Shown: positions 52,433-61,715, counted from the stretch's first letter. The stretch: 64,000 nucleotides of DNA from Clostridiales bacterium (GCA_015056415.1 SVGJ01000010.1:1-64000), one strand, 5' to 3'. A program made the numbers and translations. The notes: generated from the sequence alone by a model not told the origin.

Positions 52433-53914
52433 ATGGCAGAGCTGCTTCGCATCACCCCAAAGGATAACGTAGCCGTCGCTCTTTCCGGCCTGAATGCCGG
52501 GACCGCCGTCACCCTGGAGGATAACCGCCTCACCCTTGCCACCGACGTGCCTGCAGGCCACAAAGTGGCGCTTGTGGACATCCCCAAGGGCAGCAATGTT
52601 ATCAAGTATGGCTTCCCCATCGGCTATGCCAAAGAAGACATCACCAAGGGTAGCCACATCCATGTACACAATCTGCACACACTGCTCTCCGGCGAGCTGG
52701 AATATGAGTTCCGTCCGACCTTCCCCACGGTTGAAGCCACCGAGCCCTCCACCTTCATGGGCTATCCCCGGCACGATGGCAAGGCAGGCGTACGTAACGA
52801 GCTGTGGATCCTCCCCACCGTCGGCTGTGTGAACGACATTGCCAAAGCCCTGGAGAAGGAAGCCCAGTCCCTGGTGGGCGGCGGAGTGGAGAATGTATAC
52901 GCCTTCCCCCATCCCTACGGCTGCTCCCAGATGGGCGATGATCAGGACAACACCCGGCAGATCCTTGCTGACCTGGCTACCCATCCCAATGTGGGCGGCG
53001 TGCTGGTGCTGGGCCTGGGCTGCGAAAACAGCGGCGTAAGCTATATCGAGGAGCGCATGGGCGATTACGACAAGGCCCGTGTTCGTTTCCTCGTCTGCCA
53101 GCAAGTGGAGGACGAGTTCGCCGAGGCCATGAAGCTCCTCACCGAGCTGGCTGAACATATGCGGGGTGAGGTTCGTGTCCCCTGTCCTGCCTCCAAGCTG
53201 GTCATCGGCCTGAAGTGCGGCGGCTCCGACGGCTTCAGCGGCATTACGGCAAACCCTGTTATCGGCGGCTTCTCCGATCTGCTTGTCGCCCAGGGCGGCA
53301 CCACCATCCTTACCGAGGTGCCCGAGATGTTCGGCGCGGAAACGATCCTCATGGATCGCTGCGAGACCGAGGAAATGTTTGCAAAAACCGTATCCCTCAT
53401 CAACGATTTCAAGCGGTATTTTGAGGAGCACCACCAGACCATCTACGAGAATCCTTCGCCCGGCAACAAGGCCGGCGGCATTTCCACCCTGGAGGACAAA
53501 GCCCTGGGCTGCACCCAGAAGAGCGGCTTCGCCCCTGTGAAGGATGTGCTGGCCTATGGCGAAAAGGTCAGGACTGCCGGGCTGAACCTGCTTTCCGCCC
53601 CCGGCAATGATCTGGTGGCCGCCACGGCGCTGGCTTCCTCCGGCGCGCAGATCGTTTTGTTCTCCACGGGCCGCGGCACACCCTTCGCCTGCCCTGTGCC
53701 CACCGTGAAGATCGCCAGCAACAGCAGGCTTGCAGGCTTCAAGCACGGCTGGATCGATTTTAACGCCGGCGAGCTGCTGGATGGCAAAACGCTGCCCGAG
53801 CTTTCCCAGGCACTGATGGATTTTGTGCTGGCCACCGCCTCCGGGCAGAAGGTATGCTCCGAGAAGCACGGCTTCCACGACCTGGCCATCTTCAAAACAG
53901 GCGTGACGCTGTGA
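52433..53914 (+). CDS. uxaA: Altronate dehydratase
   Basis: A 493-residue iron-dependent dehydratase turning altronate into 2-keto-3-deoxygluconate. An N-terminal SAF domain (about 1-90, LRITPKDNVAVAL...SHIHVHNLHTLLSGE) precedes the UxaA core with GYPRHDGKAGVRNELWILPTVGCVND, HPYGCSQMGDD, LGCENSGVSY and GLKCGGSDGFSGITANP. No kdgK or kdgA for the next steps lies in the window. Coupled closely to uxaB. Confidence 0.95.
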   Translation: MAELLRITPKDNVAVALSGLNAGTAVTLEDNRLTLATDVPAGHKVALVDIPKGSNVIKYGFPIGYAKEDITKGSHIHVHNLHTLLSGELEYEFRPTFPTVEATEPSTFMGYPRHDGKAGVRNELWILPTVGCVNDIAKALEKEAQSLVGGGVENVYAFPHPYGCSQMGDDQDNTRQILADLATHPNVGGVLVLGLGCENSGVSYIEERMGDYDKARVRFLVCQQVEDEFAEAMKLLTELAEHMRGEVRVPCPASKLVIGLKCGGSDGFSGITANPVIGGFSDLLVAQGGTTILTEVPEMFGAETILMDRCETEEMFAKTVSLINDFKRYFEEHHQTIYENPSPGNKAGGISTLEDKALGCTQKSGFAPVKDVLAYGEKVRTAGLNLLSAPGNDLVAATALASSGAQIVLFSTGRGTPFACPVPTVKIASNSRLAGFKHGWIDFNAGELLDGKTLPELSQALMDFVLATASGQKVCSEKHGFHDLAIFKTGVTL

Positions 53915-53942
53915 TCACAAAACACAAAGGATAACTGCCAAT

Positions 53943-55154
53943 ATGTTTTCATTCATCAAGAATATGAGCAGGGCTCAACGCGCCCTGCTTTTCACCTGCT
54001 TCTTCGCTTTTTTCTGTAACGGGTCGACCTCCCTGGTGCTGGGCGCCGCGCTGCCCGATCTGAAAGCAGCCTACAGCCTGAGCGAAACAGTCAGCGGTTT
54101 CTTCCTTTCCGCACACTCCGCCGGCAACCTGATCGCAGGTTTCATCAGCGGCCTTGTCCCGCTGTGGCTTGGCCAGCGCAGATCCATTGTGCTGCTTGCC
54201 TCCCTGGCCTGTATCGGCCTGTTGATGATGATCCTCTGGGGGAATCCCGTTTGGCTGCTCGTCGCATTTCTTTTTACGGGCATGGGCCGCGGAAGCGTTA
54301 CCAATTTCGACAACCGCATGGTGAATCTGCTTTCCGGCGGCAGTCCGGCTGCTTCCAACCTGCTGCACTGCTCCTTTGCCATTGGCGCCATCACCACGCC
54401 GCTGATCTTTCTGTTTCTCAGCACCAAGGTCTCCTGGCAGGCCGGCCTCGCATACGTCATCATTTGCGTTGGGATCAGCGTGTTCAGGTTCAGCCGTATG
54501 CGCCTTGAAAACGATATGCCCGACCGCCGGGACAAAACCAACAGCACCATGTCCTTCCTGAAGAATCCCGCTTTCCTGATCCTGGCCGCCATGATGTTCT
54601 GCTACCTTTGCTCAGAGTACGCCATCAACGGCTGGCTGGTGACCTACATCCAGAACAAGGAAAACCTGGTCGCATCCCTGGCAGCTTCCAATTCCGACCC
54701 TGTCAGCTACAGTCAGACCATGTCCTCTCTGATGTGGGTGGTCATGCTGGTGGGACGCTTGACCTGTGCCCTCCTTTCCAGCCGTTTCAGCCAAAAGAAA
54801 ATGATGATGATTTCCTCTTTTGGCGTGGCTGTGTTCTATTTCCTGATGCTTTCCTGCTCCACCGTGACCATGGTGACCATCTCCGTAGCGGGCCTCGGCC
54901 TGTGCATGGCCGGCATATGCCCCATGATCTATTCTGATGCAGCCGTCTTCACCAACACCTATCCCATGGCAACCAGCGCGTTGCTGGGCATTGGCTCCTC
55001 CGGCGCGATCCTGATGCCCTCGCTGGTAGGCGCCCTGGCAGAGCGTTTCGGTTTCAACGGCGGCATGAGCGCCATCTTTGTCACCATCCTGATGCTGATG
55101 GTCTTCGCGACGCTCAACGTTATCGTCAAAAATCGTCGTTCCGGCAATCCCTGA
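53943..55154 (+). CDS. Major facilitator superfamily transporter (uronate importer candidate)
   Basis: A 403-residue MFS protein with about 12 helices, resembling the FucP-like sugar branch (GAALPDLKAAYSLSETVSGFFLSAHSAGNLIAG, then GMGRGSVTNFDNRMVNLLSGG). Third gene of the uxaB-uxaA unit, 28 nt after uxaA, so import of galacturonate or a uronate oligomer is the likely role. Ribosome site is weak (AAAGGA 13 nt upstream); an alternative ATG seven codons on has none. Confidence 0.87.
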   Translation: MFSFIKNMSRAQRALLFTCFFAFFCNGSTSLVLGAALPDLKAAYSLSETVSGFFLSAHSAGNLIAGFISGLVPLWLGQRRSIVLLASLACIGLLMMILWGNPVWLLVAFLFTGMGRGSVTNFDNRMVNLLSGGSPAASNLLHCSFAIGAITTPLIFLFLSTKVSWQAGLAYVIICVGISVFRFSRMRLENDMPDRRDKTNSTMSFLKNPAFLILAAMMFCYLCSEYAINGWLVTYIQNKENLVASLAASNSDPVSYSQTMSSLMWVVMLVGRLTCALLSSRFSQKKMMMISSFGVAVFYFLMLSCSTVTMVTISVAGLGLCMAGICPMIYSDAAVFTNTYPMATSALLGIGSSGAILMPSLVGALAERFGFNGGMSAIFVTILMLMVFATLNVIVKNRRSGNP

Positions 55155-55228
55155 CAAGGCGTACGCATTCCTCGTTATGCGGACACCCGTCAGATTTTCG
55201 ATGAAAGCCCCGCGGGATGCGCAGAAAA

Positions 55229-55266
55229 AAAACAGAGAGCAGTTTGAGTTGTCTGCTCTCTGTTTT
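55229..55266. terminator. Bidirectional terminator between MFS and GH28 genes
   Basis: 14-bp stem AAAACAGAGAGCAG/CTGCTCTCTGTTTT with a 10-nt loop; A- and T-ends suit both converging transcripts. Confidence 0.85.
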
Positions 55267-55268
55267 AA

Positions 55269-56819
55269 TTATTCTTCGGTAAGTTCCACGTTTTTGGTTT
55301 CGATTCGTTCGCCTTCGTAGCCGGTGATCCGAACATCCCTGAGGATCATCTTGTGCACATCGCTGGCGACGATGCCCTTGTTGACGCACCTGGGCACACA
55401 ATCGGCCATGGCAGGCTGCATGGGCTTGCCCGCGCGGGCGCACGTGATATTCACATGCTCCATGGTAACATTGTGGATGGGCTGCTCGGGAAGGCCGAGG
55501 AAGTACCCGGCGCAGGACACCTCTGTGGCATTGACATGACGGAAAGCAATGTTGCCCACATAAGGGGTGCGGTCATCCACGGGCTGAGGCTCCAGGCTCT
55601 GAACATATTCGGTATGGCCGTCAGGATCGCAGTAGTACAGGCAGTTCACCACAAAGGGTGTTCCCACATGCTCCATTTCAACATGATCGAACACGATATC
55701 ATCGATCACGCCATTTTTGCCGCGACCACGCCGAGTCTTGACCCGCAGGCCACGATCGGTGTTTCGCATAACGCAATCACGCACCTGCACGTGTTTGACT
55801 CCGCCAGCCATTTCGCTGCCGGCAGTCACACCGCCGTGCCCGTTCTCCATCAGGCAATGGACGATCTCGATATCCTCGCAGGGGGTAGCATAGGTAGCGC
55901 CCATGTACAGCTTGCCGGATTTGATAGCAATGCAATCGTCACCCAGCGAGAAATGCGCGCCCGCTACCAGAATGCCCTTGCAGCTCTCAGGATCAAATCC
56001 ATCGGTGTTGGGGCTGTCGGCAGGTGCCTGCACCGAAATATTCAGGAATTTCAGGTCATTGCTGAAATACGGATGCAGGTTCCATGCCGGACTGTTGCGG
56101 AAGGTGATCCCCTGCACGGTCACATTTTTGCACCTGCACAGGTACAGCAGCCGGGGACGCCATGCGCCGCGCCTGATGCGGTGATTCACCCACCAGTCGC
56201 TCTCCTGGGCCATGCCGTCCGCCACACCCTGGCCATAGATCACCACGTCGTTAACGTCCACACCGGTGATCAGCGAGCCGAACATATCCAGCGGATTGCC
56301 TTCCCAGGTGCCAAGGTTGAGATCCGTTTCCTCGTCAGTGGATTGGATCATGCCCGGCAGAATGGGAAACAGATCTCTTTCCCTCTCCAGCTGCAATACA
56401 GCGCCCTTCTGCAGTTCCAGCCTGATATGGCTTTTCAGAAACAGCGGCTTTACCCTGTAGCTTCCCCCGGGAATAAGCACACGTCCCTTTGGCGGGCAGC
56501 AGATGATCGCCGCCTGAATGGCGGCTGTATCGTCATGAACACCATCGCCCACAGCGCCGAAGCGGCGAACATTCATGGAAAAGCTTTCCTCTTCCGTGCG
56601 GAACTCAGTTTCCGCCACAAGCGTCTCGCCGTCCCAGACTTGGAGGTGATATTTCGTATCAGGCCAAAGATCATACAGGCTGGTAACAACTGTATTGATC
56701 ATACCGGCTTCCTCACCGTTCAGCGTCAGACGATAAGGCTTGTTCGTCATGTAAAGCCCGCCATCCTCCACCTGTACAGTAACGCTGCGGGAGCAAAGAA
56801 ACAGCTTATCGATCTTCAT
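55269..56819 (-). CDS. Glycoside hydrolase family 28 polygalacturonase
   Basis: A 516-residue right-handed beta-helix enzyme that hydrolyses polygalacturonate, releasing galacturonate. The GH28 quartet is visible: D273 in PNTDGFDPE, D294/D295 in GDDCIAIKSG, H328 in NGHGGVTAGSE and K361 in RGLRVKT. An 80-residue N-terminal fibronectin-like domain precedes it, as in exo-acting forms. No signal peptide, so it acts on imported oligomers. ATG at 56819 has GGAGG 8 nt upstream, overlapping the stop of the gene before it. Confidence 0.94.
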   Translation of the reverse strand: MKIDKLFLCSRSVTVQVEDGGLYMTNKPYRLTLNGEEAGMINTVVTSLYDLWPDTKYHLQVWDGETLVAETEFRTEEESFSMNVRRFGAVGDGVHDDTAAIQAAIICCPPKGRVLIPGGSYRVKPLFLKSHIRLELQKGAVLQLERERDLFPILPGMIQSTDEETDLNLGTWEGNPLDMFGSLITGVDVNDVVIYGQGVADGMAQESDWWVNHRIRRGAWRPRLLYLCRCKNVTVQGITFRNSPAWNLHPYFSNDLKFLNISVQAPADSPNTDGFDPESCKGILVAGAHFSLGDDCIAIKSGKLYMGATYATPCEDIEIVHCLMENGHGGVTAGSEMAGGVKHVQVRDCVMRNTDRGLRVKTRRGRGKNGVIDDIVFDHVEMEHVGTPFVVNCLYYCDPDGHTEYVQSLEPQPVDDRTPYVGNIAFRHVNATEVSCAGYFLGLPEQPIHNVTMEHVNITCARAGKPMQPAMADCVPRCVNKGIVASDVHKMILRDVRITGYEGERIETKNVELTEE

Positions 56820-56824
56820 CCGGC

Positions 56825-57574
56825 TCACCTCCCCGCATCATTCATCATCAGTATTTCAGCGCAGACCATTGCTTCAATGCCCGGATGCGTCCCCTGCGGC
56901 AGGCTTTCAGCGAGCTTCAGTCCAACAGGGCGATACCGTTCCGGATCGATGATCCCCAGCCGGATCCCCTTCAGAATGCTGTATGCCGCCATACCGGGTA
57001 TTTCCTCCGCTTTTCCCACACGGAGAATGCCGCGCAGCACATACCGGAAAATATCGACCATAGTGCGCCAATGCTCATACAATTGCTGGTCACACTGCTC
57101 AATGCCGTCGACAAGCGCCATCAGGAACCAGCCCGTCGCTTCCGCGGAAACCTCCGCACCCACGGAGGCGTGATGCAGGGCTTCTTTCTCATCATACAGC
57201 AGCTCATGCAAGCTTCTGAAGGCTGCTGCCACACGACTCACCCAAGCCATACGATTCAGCCGGAATTCATACGCCATTCGGAAGGGCAAAACGCAATAAG
57301 CGTCCACCATGCTCAATCCATCCAATGGCCGGGCCGCAAAAGCCTCTATCGTAGCGCGCCGATCCTCAGCGGGATCCTCTTCCATGGCAAAAAGCAGCGG
57401 CATTCCATCGGCCGCTCCATCTGGCACACCGGCACGAACCTGCTCCAGTGCCATATCCCGCCAGGCCTTCTCGCCCGTAGCACGGCATACATGGATACAC
57501 CCCATCAGCATAACGTGATCCATTCGCTGCATATCCAGCATATTTTTTTCAAGCTGAGCCAACTTGTTTTCCAT
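56825..57574 (-). CDS. Short GH88/GH105-like (alpha/alpha)6-barrel protein
   Basis: A 249-residue helical protein. Segments HVMLMGCIHVCRATGE, LSMVDAYCVLPFRMAYEFRL and EVSAEATGWFLMALVDGIEQ recall unsaturated uronyl hydrolases of GH88/GH105, which act on pectin-lyase products. It is about 100 residues shorter than those families, so part of the barrel is missing or replaced, and the usual catalytic Asp positions are not certain. It heads the operon with GH28 and carries operator 3 in its leader. Start ATG has AAAGGA 10 nt upstream. Could be a non-catalytic or novel uronide-acting relative. Confidence 0.55.
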   Translation of the reverse strand: MENKLAQLEKNMLDMQRMDHVMLMGCIHVCRATGEKAWRDMALEQVRAGVPDGAADGMPLLFAMEEDPAEDRRATIEAFAARPLDGLSMVDAYCVLPFRMAYEFRLNRMAWVSRVAAAFRSLHELLYDEKEALHHASVGAEVSAEATGWFLMALVDGIEQCDQQLYEHWRTMVDIFRYVLRGILRVGKAEEIPGMAAYSILKGIRLGIIDPERYRPVGLKLAESLPQGTHPGIEAMVCAEILMMNDAGR

Positions 57575-57596
57575 CGCAAACTTCCTTTCGACGGTC

Positions 57597-57610
57597 TGTA
57601 ACCGTTTACA
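57597..57610. promoter_or_regulatory. Palindromic operator 3 (before GH105-like/GH28 unit)
   Basis: TGTAACCGTTTACA: arms TGTAA/TTACA, one centre base different from operator 2. It sits 23 nt before the ATG of the GH105-like gene. A TACATT hexamer at 57613-57618 (minus) is a possible -10, but no convincing -35 is seen. Confidence 0.78.
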
Positions 57611-57653
57611 TGAATGTATTCGCTGTTCCTTTTGCATTTTCCTACCACGCGCG

Positions 57654-57685
57654 AAAGAAAAGACGCTGAGTTCATCTCAGCGTCT
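57654..57685 (-). terminator. Terminator of the gatCAB operon
   Basis: 10-bp stem AGACGCTGAG/CTCAGCGTCT with a 5-nt loop, followed on the minus strand by TTTTC. Confidence 0.82.
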
Positions 57686-57692
57686 ATCCATT

Positions 57693-59126
57693 TCAGTTAT
57701 CCAGCGCCTGATCCATCAACCGTTGCAGCTTCACCGGATTTGCCCTTCCGCCGCACAGCCCCATGGCCGCGCCCATGAGGGCCTTTTTCATGGTTTCCTT
57801 TCCCTTGCGGTACTTTTCCACCATGGCAGGGTTCTCGTCAATGGCACGGCGCACCAGCAGGGTCAGTTCGGCCACGTCGTTGATCTGCTTCAGCCCGCTG
57901 CGCTCCACAAAAGCCGACGGATCCTCGTCATGGAGCCAAAGTGCAGCGATGGTTCTTTTGGCCGTGCCGCCATTGATCTCCCCTTCCTGCAGCATATCGG
58001 CGATCTTCGCCAGATGCAGCGCACTCATGGGGATCAACTCGTCATCCGCCGCCATCAACCGGAAGACCTCCGTGGTCATCAGATTCACCAGCGTCTTCAC
58101 CGCATGGGTGGAAGCAGCCGCTTCCTCAAACCAATCCGCCACTACCTTGCTTGAGGAGATCTGCTCCGCGGCGTAGCTGGTCAACCCATAGTCACGGACA
58201 TAGGCGGCCTTGCGCTCGTCAGGCAAGGCAGGCAGTTCGCTTCTCCACGCGCCGATCTGCTCGCTGGTCAGCACCAGCGGCGGCAGGTCGGGTTCGGGGA
58301 AATAGCGGTAATCATGGGCGTTTTCCTTGCGGCGCATGGCATAGGTCAGCCCTGTCGCCTGATCGAACCGCCGTGTTTCCTGCAGGATAGCCTCGCCCCG
58401 CCGCACCGCCTCCACCTGACGGATGTATTCCGCCTCAATGGCCCGCTGCACGGATTGGAAGCTGTTCAGATTTTTCATTTCTGTACGCGTCCCCAGCGGT
58501 TCCCCCGGCTTGCGGATGGACAGATTCACATCGCACCGCAGCGATCCCTCGTTCATTCTGCAATCGCTGACGCCCGTATACAGGATCACCGTGCGCAGCT
58601 TGCGCAGATATGCCGCCGCCTCCTGCGGCGTACGGATATCAGGCTCTGAAACGATCTCGATCAGCGGTACGCCGCAGCGATTGCAGTCGATCAGCGTACC
58701 ACGCTCATCATGGATCAGCTTTCCCGCGTCCTCCTCGATATGGATACGGGTAATGCCGATGTGCTTCACGCCCGCCGGCATCTCGACATCAAGGCCGCCG
58801 CCGAGGCAAAGCGGCAGATCGAACTGGCTGATCTGATAGGCCTTGGGCAAATCGGGGTAAAAGTAGTTCTTTCTGTCCTGTTTGGAATACAGGGCAATAT
58901 CGCACCCAAGTGCCAGGCCTGCCAGGGCCGCGTAATGCACAACCTCGCCATTGAGCACGGGAAGCGTGCCGGGATAGCCCATGCACACCGGACAGCATTG
59001 CGTGTTTGGCGCAGCGCCGTAGGTCGTGGAGCAGGAGCAGAATATCTTCGTGCGTGTTTTCAGCTCCACGTGCACTTCCAGGCCGATGATCATCTCATAG
59101 CCATCGATCATTTTCCACTCAGCCAT
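57693..59126 (-). CDS. gatB: Aspartyl/glutamyl-tRNA amidotransferase subunit B
   Basis: A 477-residue subunit that phosphorylates and amidates misacylated Glu-tRNA-Gln or Asp-tRNA-Asn. GLEVHVELKTRTKIFCSC, the zinc-type cysteines (CSCST...CCPVCMGYPG), KNYFYPDLPKAYQISQ, RIHIEEDAGKLIH and IEIVSEPD are diagnostic; the C-terminal helical and YqeY-like tail domains are intact. Overlaps gatA by 8 nt. Confidence 0.96.
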   Translation of the reverse strand: MAEWKMIDGYEMIIGLEVHVELKTRTKIFCSCSTTYGAAPNTQCCPVCMGYPGTLPVLNGEVVHYAALAGLALGCDIALYSKQDRKNYFYPDLPKAYQISQFDLPLCLGGGLDVEMPAGVKHIGITRIHIEEDAGKLIHDERGTLIDCNRCGVPLIEIVSEPDIRTPQEAAAYLRKLRTVILYTGVSDCRMNEGSLRCDVNLSIRKPGEPLGTRTEMKNLNSFQSVQRAIEAEYIRQVEAVRRGEAILQETRRFDQATGLTYAMRRKENAHDYRYFPEPDLPPLVLTSEQIGAWRSELPALPDERKAAYVRDYGLTSYAAEQISSSKVVADWFEEAAASTHAVKTLVNLMTTEVFRLMAADDELIPMSALHLAKIADMLQEGEINGGTAKRTIAALWLHDEDPSAFVERSGLKQINDVAELTLLVRRAIDENPAMVEKYRKGKETMKKALMGAAMGLCGGRANPVKLQRLMDQALDN

Positions 59127-60537
59127 GCTGTATCACCTCCAGCACATGACCGATCCGATAGAGCAGCCGCTCTTCAAAGGGACGCCCCATCAGCTGCACA
59201 CCCAGCGGCAAACCACGGCTATCCTTGCCAAAGGGAACGGATAACGCAGGGATCCCCGCCAGACTGGCTGGCACCGTGTGAAGGTCGCTCATGTACATCT
59301 CCGTAGGATCCGTCTTTTCGCCGAAGCGCCACGCGCCGGTCGCTGCAACGGGGCTCAGGAGAGCGTCACAGCGCGTGAATGCCACATGGAAGTCCTGCTT
59401 CACCAATTGCCTGACCTGCTGCGCCGTTTTGTAATAGGCATCGTAATACCCTGCCGAAAGCGCATAAGTCCCCAGCAGGATGCGCCTTTTTACCTCCTCG
59501 CCAAAGCCCTCGCTCCGGCTTCGGACATACAGATCGTCAAGATCGTCATATTCCTTCGCTCTCCGGCCATAGCGAACGCCGTCATACCGTGCCAGGTTGG
59601 AGGAAGCCTCCGCGCTGGAAAGCACATAATACGCAGGCAGCGCCTGTTGCGCATGAGGCAGGCTGATCTCCTCCACCCTGGCCCCCTGCGCTTCCAGCGC
59701 GTGCGCGGCGCTTTCAACGGCATGGCGGACATCAGCCGAAACGCCCTCCGCCAGCAGCTCTGCCGGAATACCGATGACCAGCCCTTTCACCCCCTGGCTG
59801 ATCTGACCAGCCATGGGCAAATGCTCCCTGCGGGCTGAGGTGGCGTCCAGCGGGTCAGCACCCGCGAGAACGTCCAGGATCATCGCGTTATCAGCCACCG
59901 TGGAGGTCACAGGGCCGATGGTGTCCAGCGAGGAGGCAAAGGCCACAAGACCGTAGCGGCTCACTGTGCCATAAGTGGGCTTCATGCCTACCACACCGCA
60001 GAAAGCAGCAGGCTGACGCACAGATCCGCCCGTGTCGCTCCCAAGGGCAGCCGGCGCCAGGCCAGCCGCAACGGCTGCAGCGCTGCCGCCGGAAGAGCCG
60101 CCGGGAACATGCCCGGTATTGTGCGGATTACGGGTCACGCAGAAGGCGCTGTTCTCTGTGGAGGAGCCCATGCCGAACTCATCCATATTTGTCTTGCCCA
60201 GCAACACGCAGCCGGCCTGCTGCATGCGCTGCCACGCAGTCGCGTTATAGGGTGGAACAAAGTTTTCCAGCATTCTGGAAGCACAGCTCGTTCTCACGCC
60301 CGCGGTGCAAATGTTATCCTTCACGGCCACCGGTACGCCGCACAGCGGATGCGCATCGCCCTCAGCGCGCAAACGGTCTGCTCGCTCCGCCTGGAGCAAA
60401 GCGTCATCGCACCGGGTGATGAATGCGCCGATACTGTCCTCCTGGGCCATGAACGCTCTGGTGACCTCAACAGAAGTGATCTCCCTGCTGGCCAGACGCC
60501 AGGTCAGCTCCGTCAGCGGCATATCCATGATACTCAT
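59119..60537 (-). CDS. gatA: Aspartyl/glutamyl-tRNA amidotransferase subunit A
   Basis: A 472-residue amidase-signature enzyme that frees ammonia from glutamine for GatB. Catalytic triad K73 (PVAVKDNIC), S148 (GGSSGGS) and S172 (DTGGSVRQP) shows the standard spacing. Starts in an ATGA overlap with gatC and overlaps gatB by 8 nt. Confidence 0.96.
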   Translation of the reverse strand: MSIMDMPLTELTWRLASREITSVEVTRAFMAQEDSIGAFITRCDDALLQAERADRLRAEGDAHPLCGVPVAVKDNICTAGVRTSCASRMLENFVPPYNATAWQRMQQAGCVLLGKTNMDEFGMGSSTENSAFCVTRNPHNTGHVPGGSSGGSAAAVAAGLAPAALGSDTGGSVRQPAAFCGVVGMKPTYGTVSRYGLVAFASSLDTIGPVTSTVADNAMILDVLAGADPLDATSARREHLPMAGQISQGVKGLVIGIPAELLAEGVSADVRHAVESAAHALEAQGARVEEISLPHAQQALPAYYVLSSAEASSNLARYDGVRYGRRAKEYDDLDDLYVRSRSEGFGEEVKRRILLGTYALSAGYYDAYYKTAQQVRQLVKQDFHVAFTRCDALLSPVAATGAWRFGEKTDPTEMYMSDLHTVPASLAGIPALSVPFGKDSRGLPLGVQLMGRPFEERLLYRIGHVLEVIQHG

Positions 60538-60809
60538 GCCTCTCCCTCCTCTGCGAGGGTTCTTGGCACCGCCATGTATTCCTTCGTCCGGGCGGGCGAA
60601 AGGGAAAGCAACGTTTCACGATCCATGGAGGGAAGCACCTCGTCCGCGCGGAGTACATTTCCGCAGGGCATTTCAGCCGGAGGCGTCGCCCCGGACGGCT
60701 GCATCTGCTGCACGAACTGCAGTATGCGTCCCAGTTCAGCCTCCATTCGTTCCTCCTGCGCCGGTTCAAGCTTCAGCTTTGCCAATTCAGCCACCTGACG
60801 TATCTTCAT
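60534..60809 (-). CDS. gatC: Aspartyl/glutamyl-tRNA amidotransferase subunit C
   Basis: A 91-residue small subunit that stabilises GatA-GatB. The N-terminal VAELAKLKLEPAQEERMEAELGRILQFVQQM and the later LRADEV (family form LReD) fit. ATG at 60809 has GGAGG 8 nt upstream; a GTG three codons earlier is inside that site. Confidence 0.93.
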   Translation of the reverse strand: MKIRQVAELAKLKLEPAQEERMEAELGRILQFVQQMQPSGATPPAEMPCGNVLRADEVLPSMDRETLLSLSPARTKEYMAVPRTLAEEGEA

Positions 60810-60835
60810 CCCGCGCACCTCCGTGTTTGTTCAGT

Positions 60836-60869
60836 AAAACCGCCACCCTGCATCGCTGCTGAGTGGCGG
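60836..60869 (-). terminator. Terminator-like hairpin between nif3-like and gatC
   Basis: 7-bp stem CCGCCAC/GTGGCGG with a 16-nt loop, followed on the minus strand by TTTT. Only 26 nt separate it from gatC, so the gat promoter must overlap it or read-through feeds gatCAB. Confidence 0.6.
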
Positions 60870-60882
60870 CTGTATCAATGGC

Positions 60883-61701
60883 TTACAGATAGAAATACAT
60901 ATCGCCGGATCTCACAAATGTGACCTTGACTCCGCCGTTGAAAATATGATTGATCATATCAGCCGCGTGGATCATGCCGGGCTCCTCCAGATTGAAGTGG
61001 CCCATGATCAGCATGGCTTTGTTTTTGCCAAGCTGTGCCGCATCACGCACGGCAGAGGCACAGGTCCAGTCGATCACCTCACCGGGGATCAAAAGGTCGA
61101 TGTCCTCGCGGTTCATCAGGCGGATGGCTTCCATATCGCCATCCCCTGCCATGATGTGCGCAAAGAAGCAGGCCTTGCGTACCACGCACTCAGGATCGCC
61201 GACGCATCGCACCGCCTTGAGCTGGAAGCACTTCTTGATATGCTCGGCAACATCACACAGCTTCATATCCGGCAGGCAGAACATCGCGGGAGAAAAGCGC
61301 AGCTGGCTCAGATCCCCCTCGTAATACTGTTCCCAGCCCAGGGCCTTCACCATGCCCACCATGATGCTGTCGGGCGTATCGGTGTGCATATGGTCATGAT
61401 CGCGCCAGATGGTGATGCGGTTTTCATCGCACAGCGCGCGCTTGGCATCATAGGTGGAATTCTGCCCCTCCAGCTCGTCGACATCATCCGGATGGCTGTA
61501 GAATACAGGCTCATGCGTTACGATCAGATTGGCGCCCAGCCGGATCGCCTCACGGATCACCGCCACCGAGGCACAGCAGGTGGTCACAATGCCGGTCAGT
61601 TCATCCTCGGGATAGCCACATTTGATGGTATCCACCGTGTCATCGCTGCGCAGCGGCGCGTGATGGCTGATGATCATATCGATGGCTTCACGGATAGTCA
61701 T
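60883..61701 (-). CDS. Nif3-like dinuclear metal centre protein
   Basis: A 272-residue NIF3/DUF34 protein. Metal ligands are suggested by VTHEPVFYS (near 62), WRDHDHMHT (near 100) and the late GHFNLEEPG. Some relatives show GTP cyclohydrolase I activity in vitro, but the usual function is unsettled. It lacks the middle PII-like insertion of longer members. ATG at 61701 has GGAGGGG 6 nt upstream; an ATG five codons earlier contains the site. Confidence 0.85.
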   Translation of the reverse strand: MTIREAIDMIISHHAPLRSDDTVDTIKCGYPEDELTGIVTTCCASVAVIREAIRLGANLIVTHEPVFYSHPDDVDELEGQNSTYDAKRALCDENRITIWRDHDHMHTDTPDSIMVGMVKALGWEQYYEGDLSQLRFSPAMFCLPDMKLCDVAEHIKKCFQLKAVRCVGDPECVVRKACFFAHIMAGDGDMEAIRLMNREDIDLLIPGEVIDWTCASAVRDAAQLGKNKAMLIMGHFNLEEPGMIHAADMINHIFNGGVKVTFVRSGDMYFYL

Positions 61702-61715
61702 ACTGTTCCCCTCCA

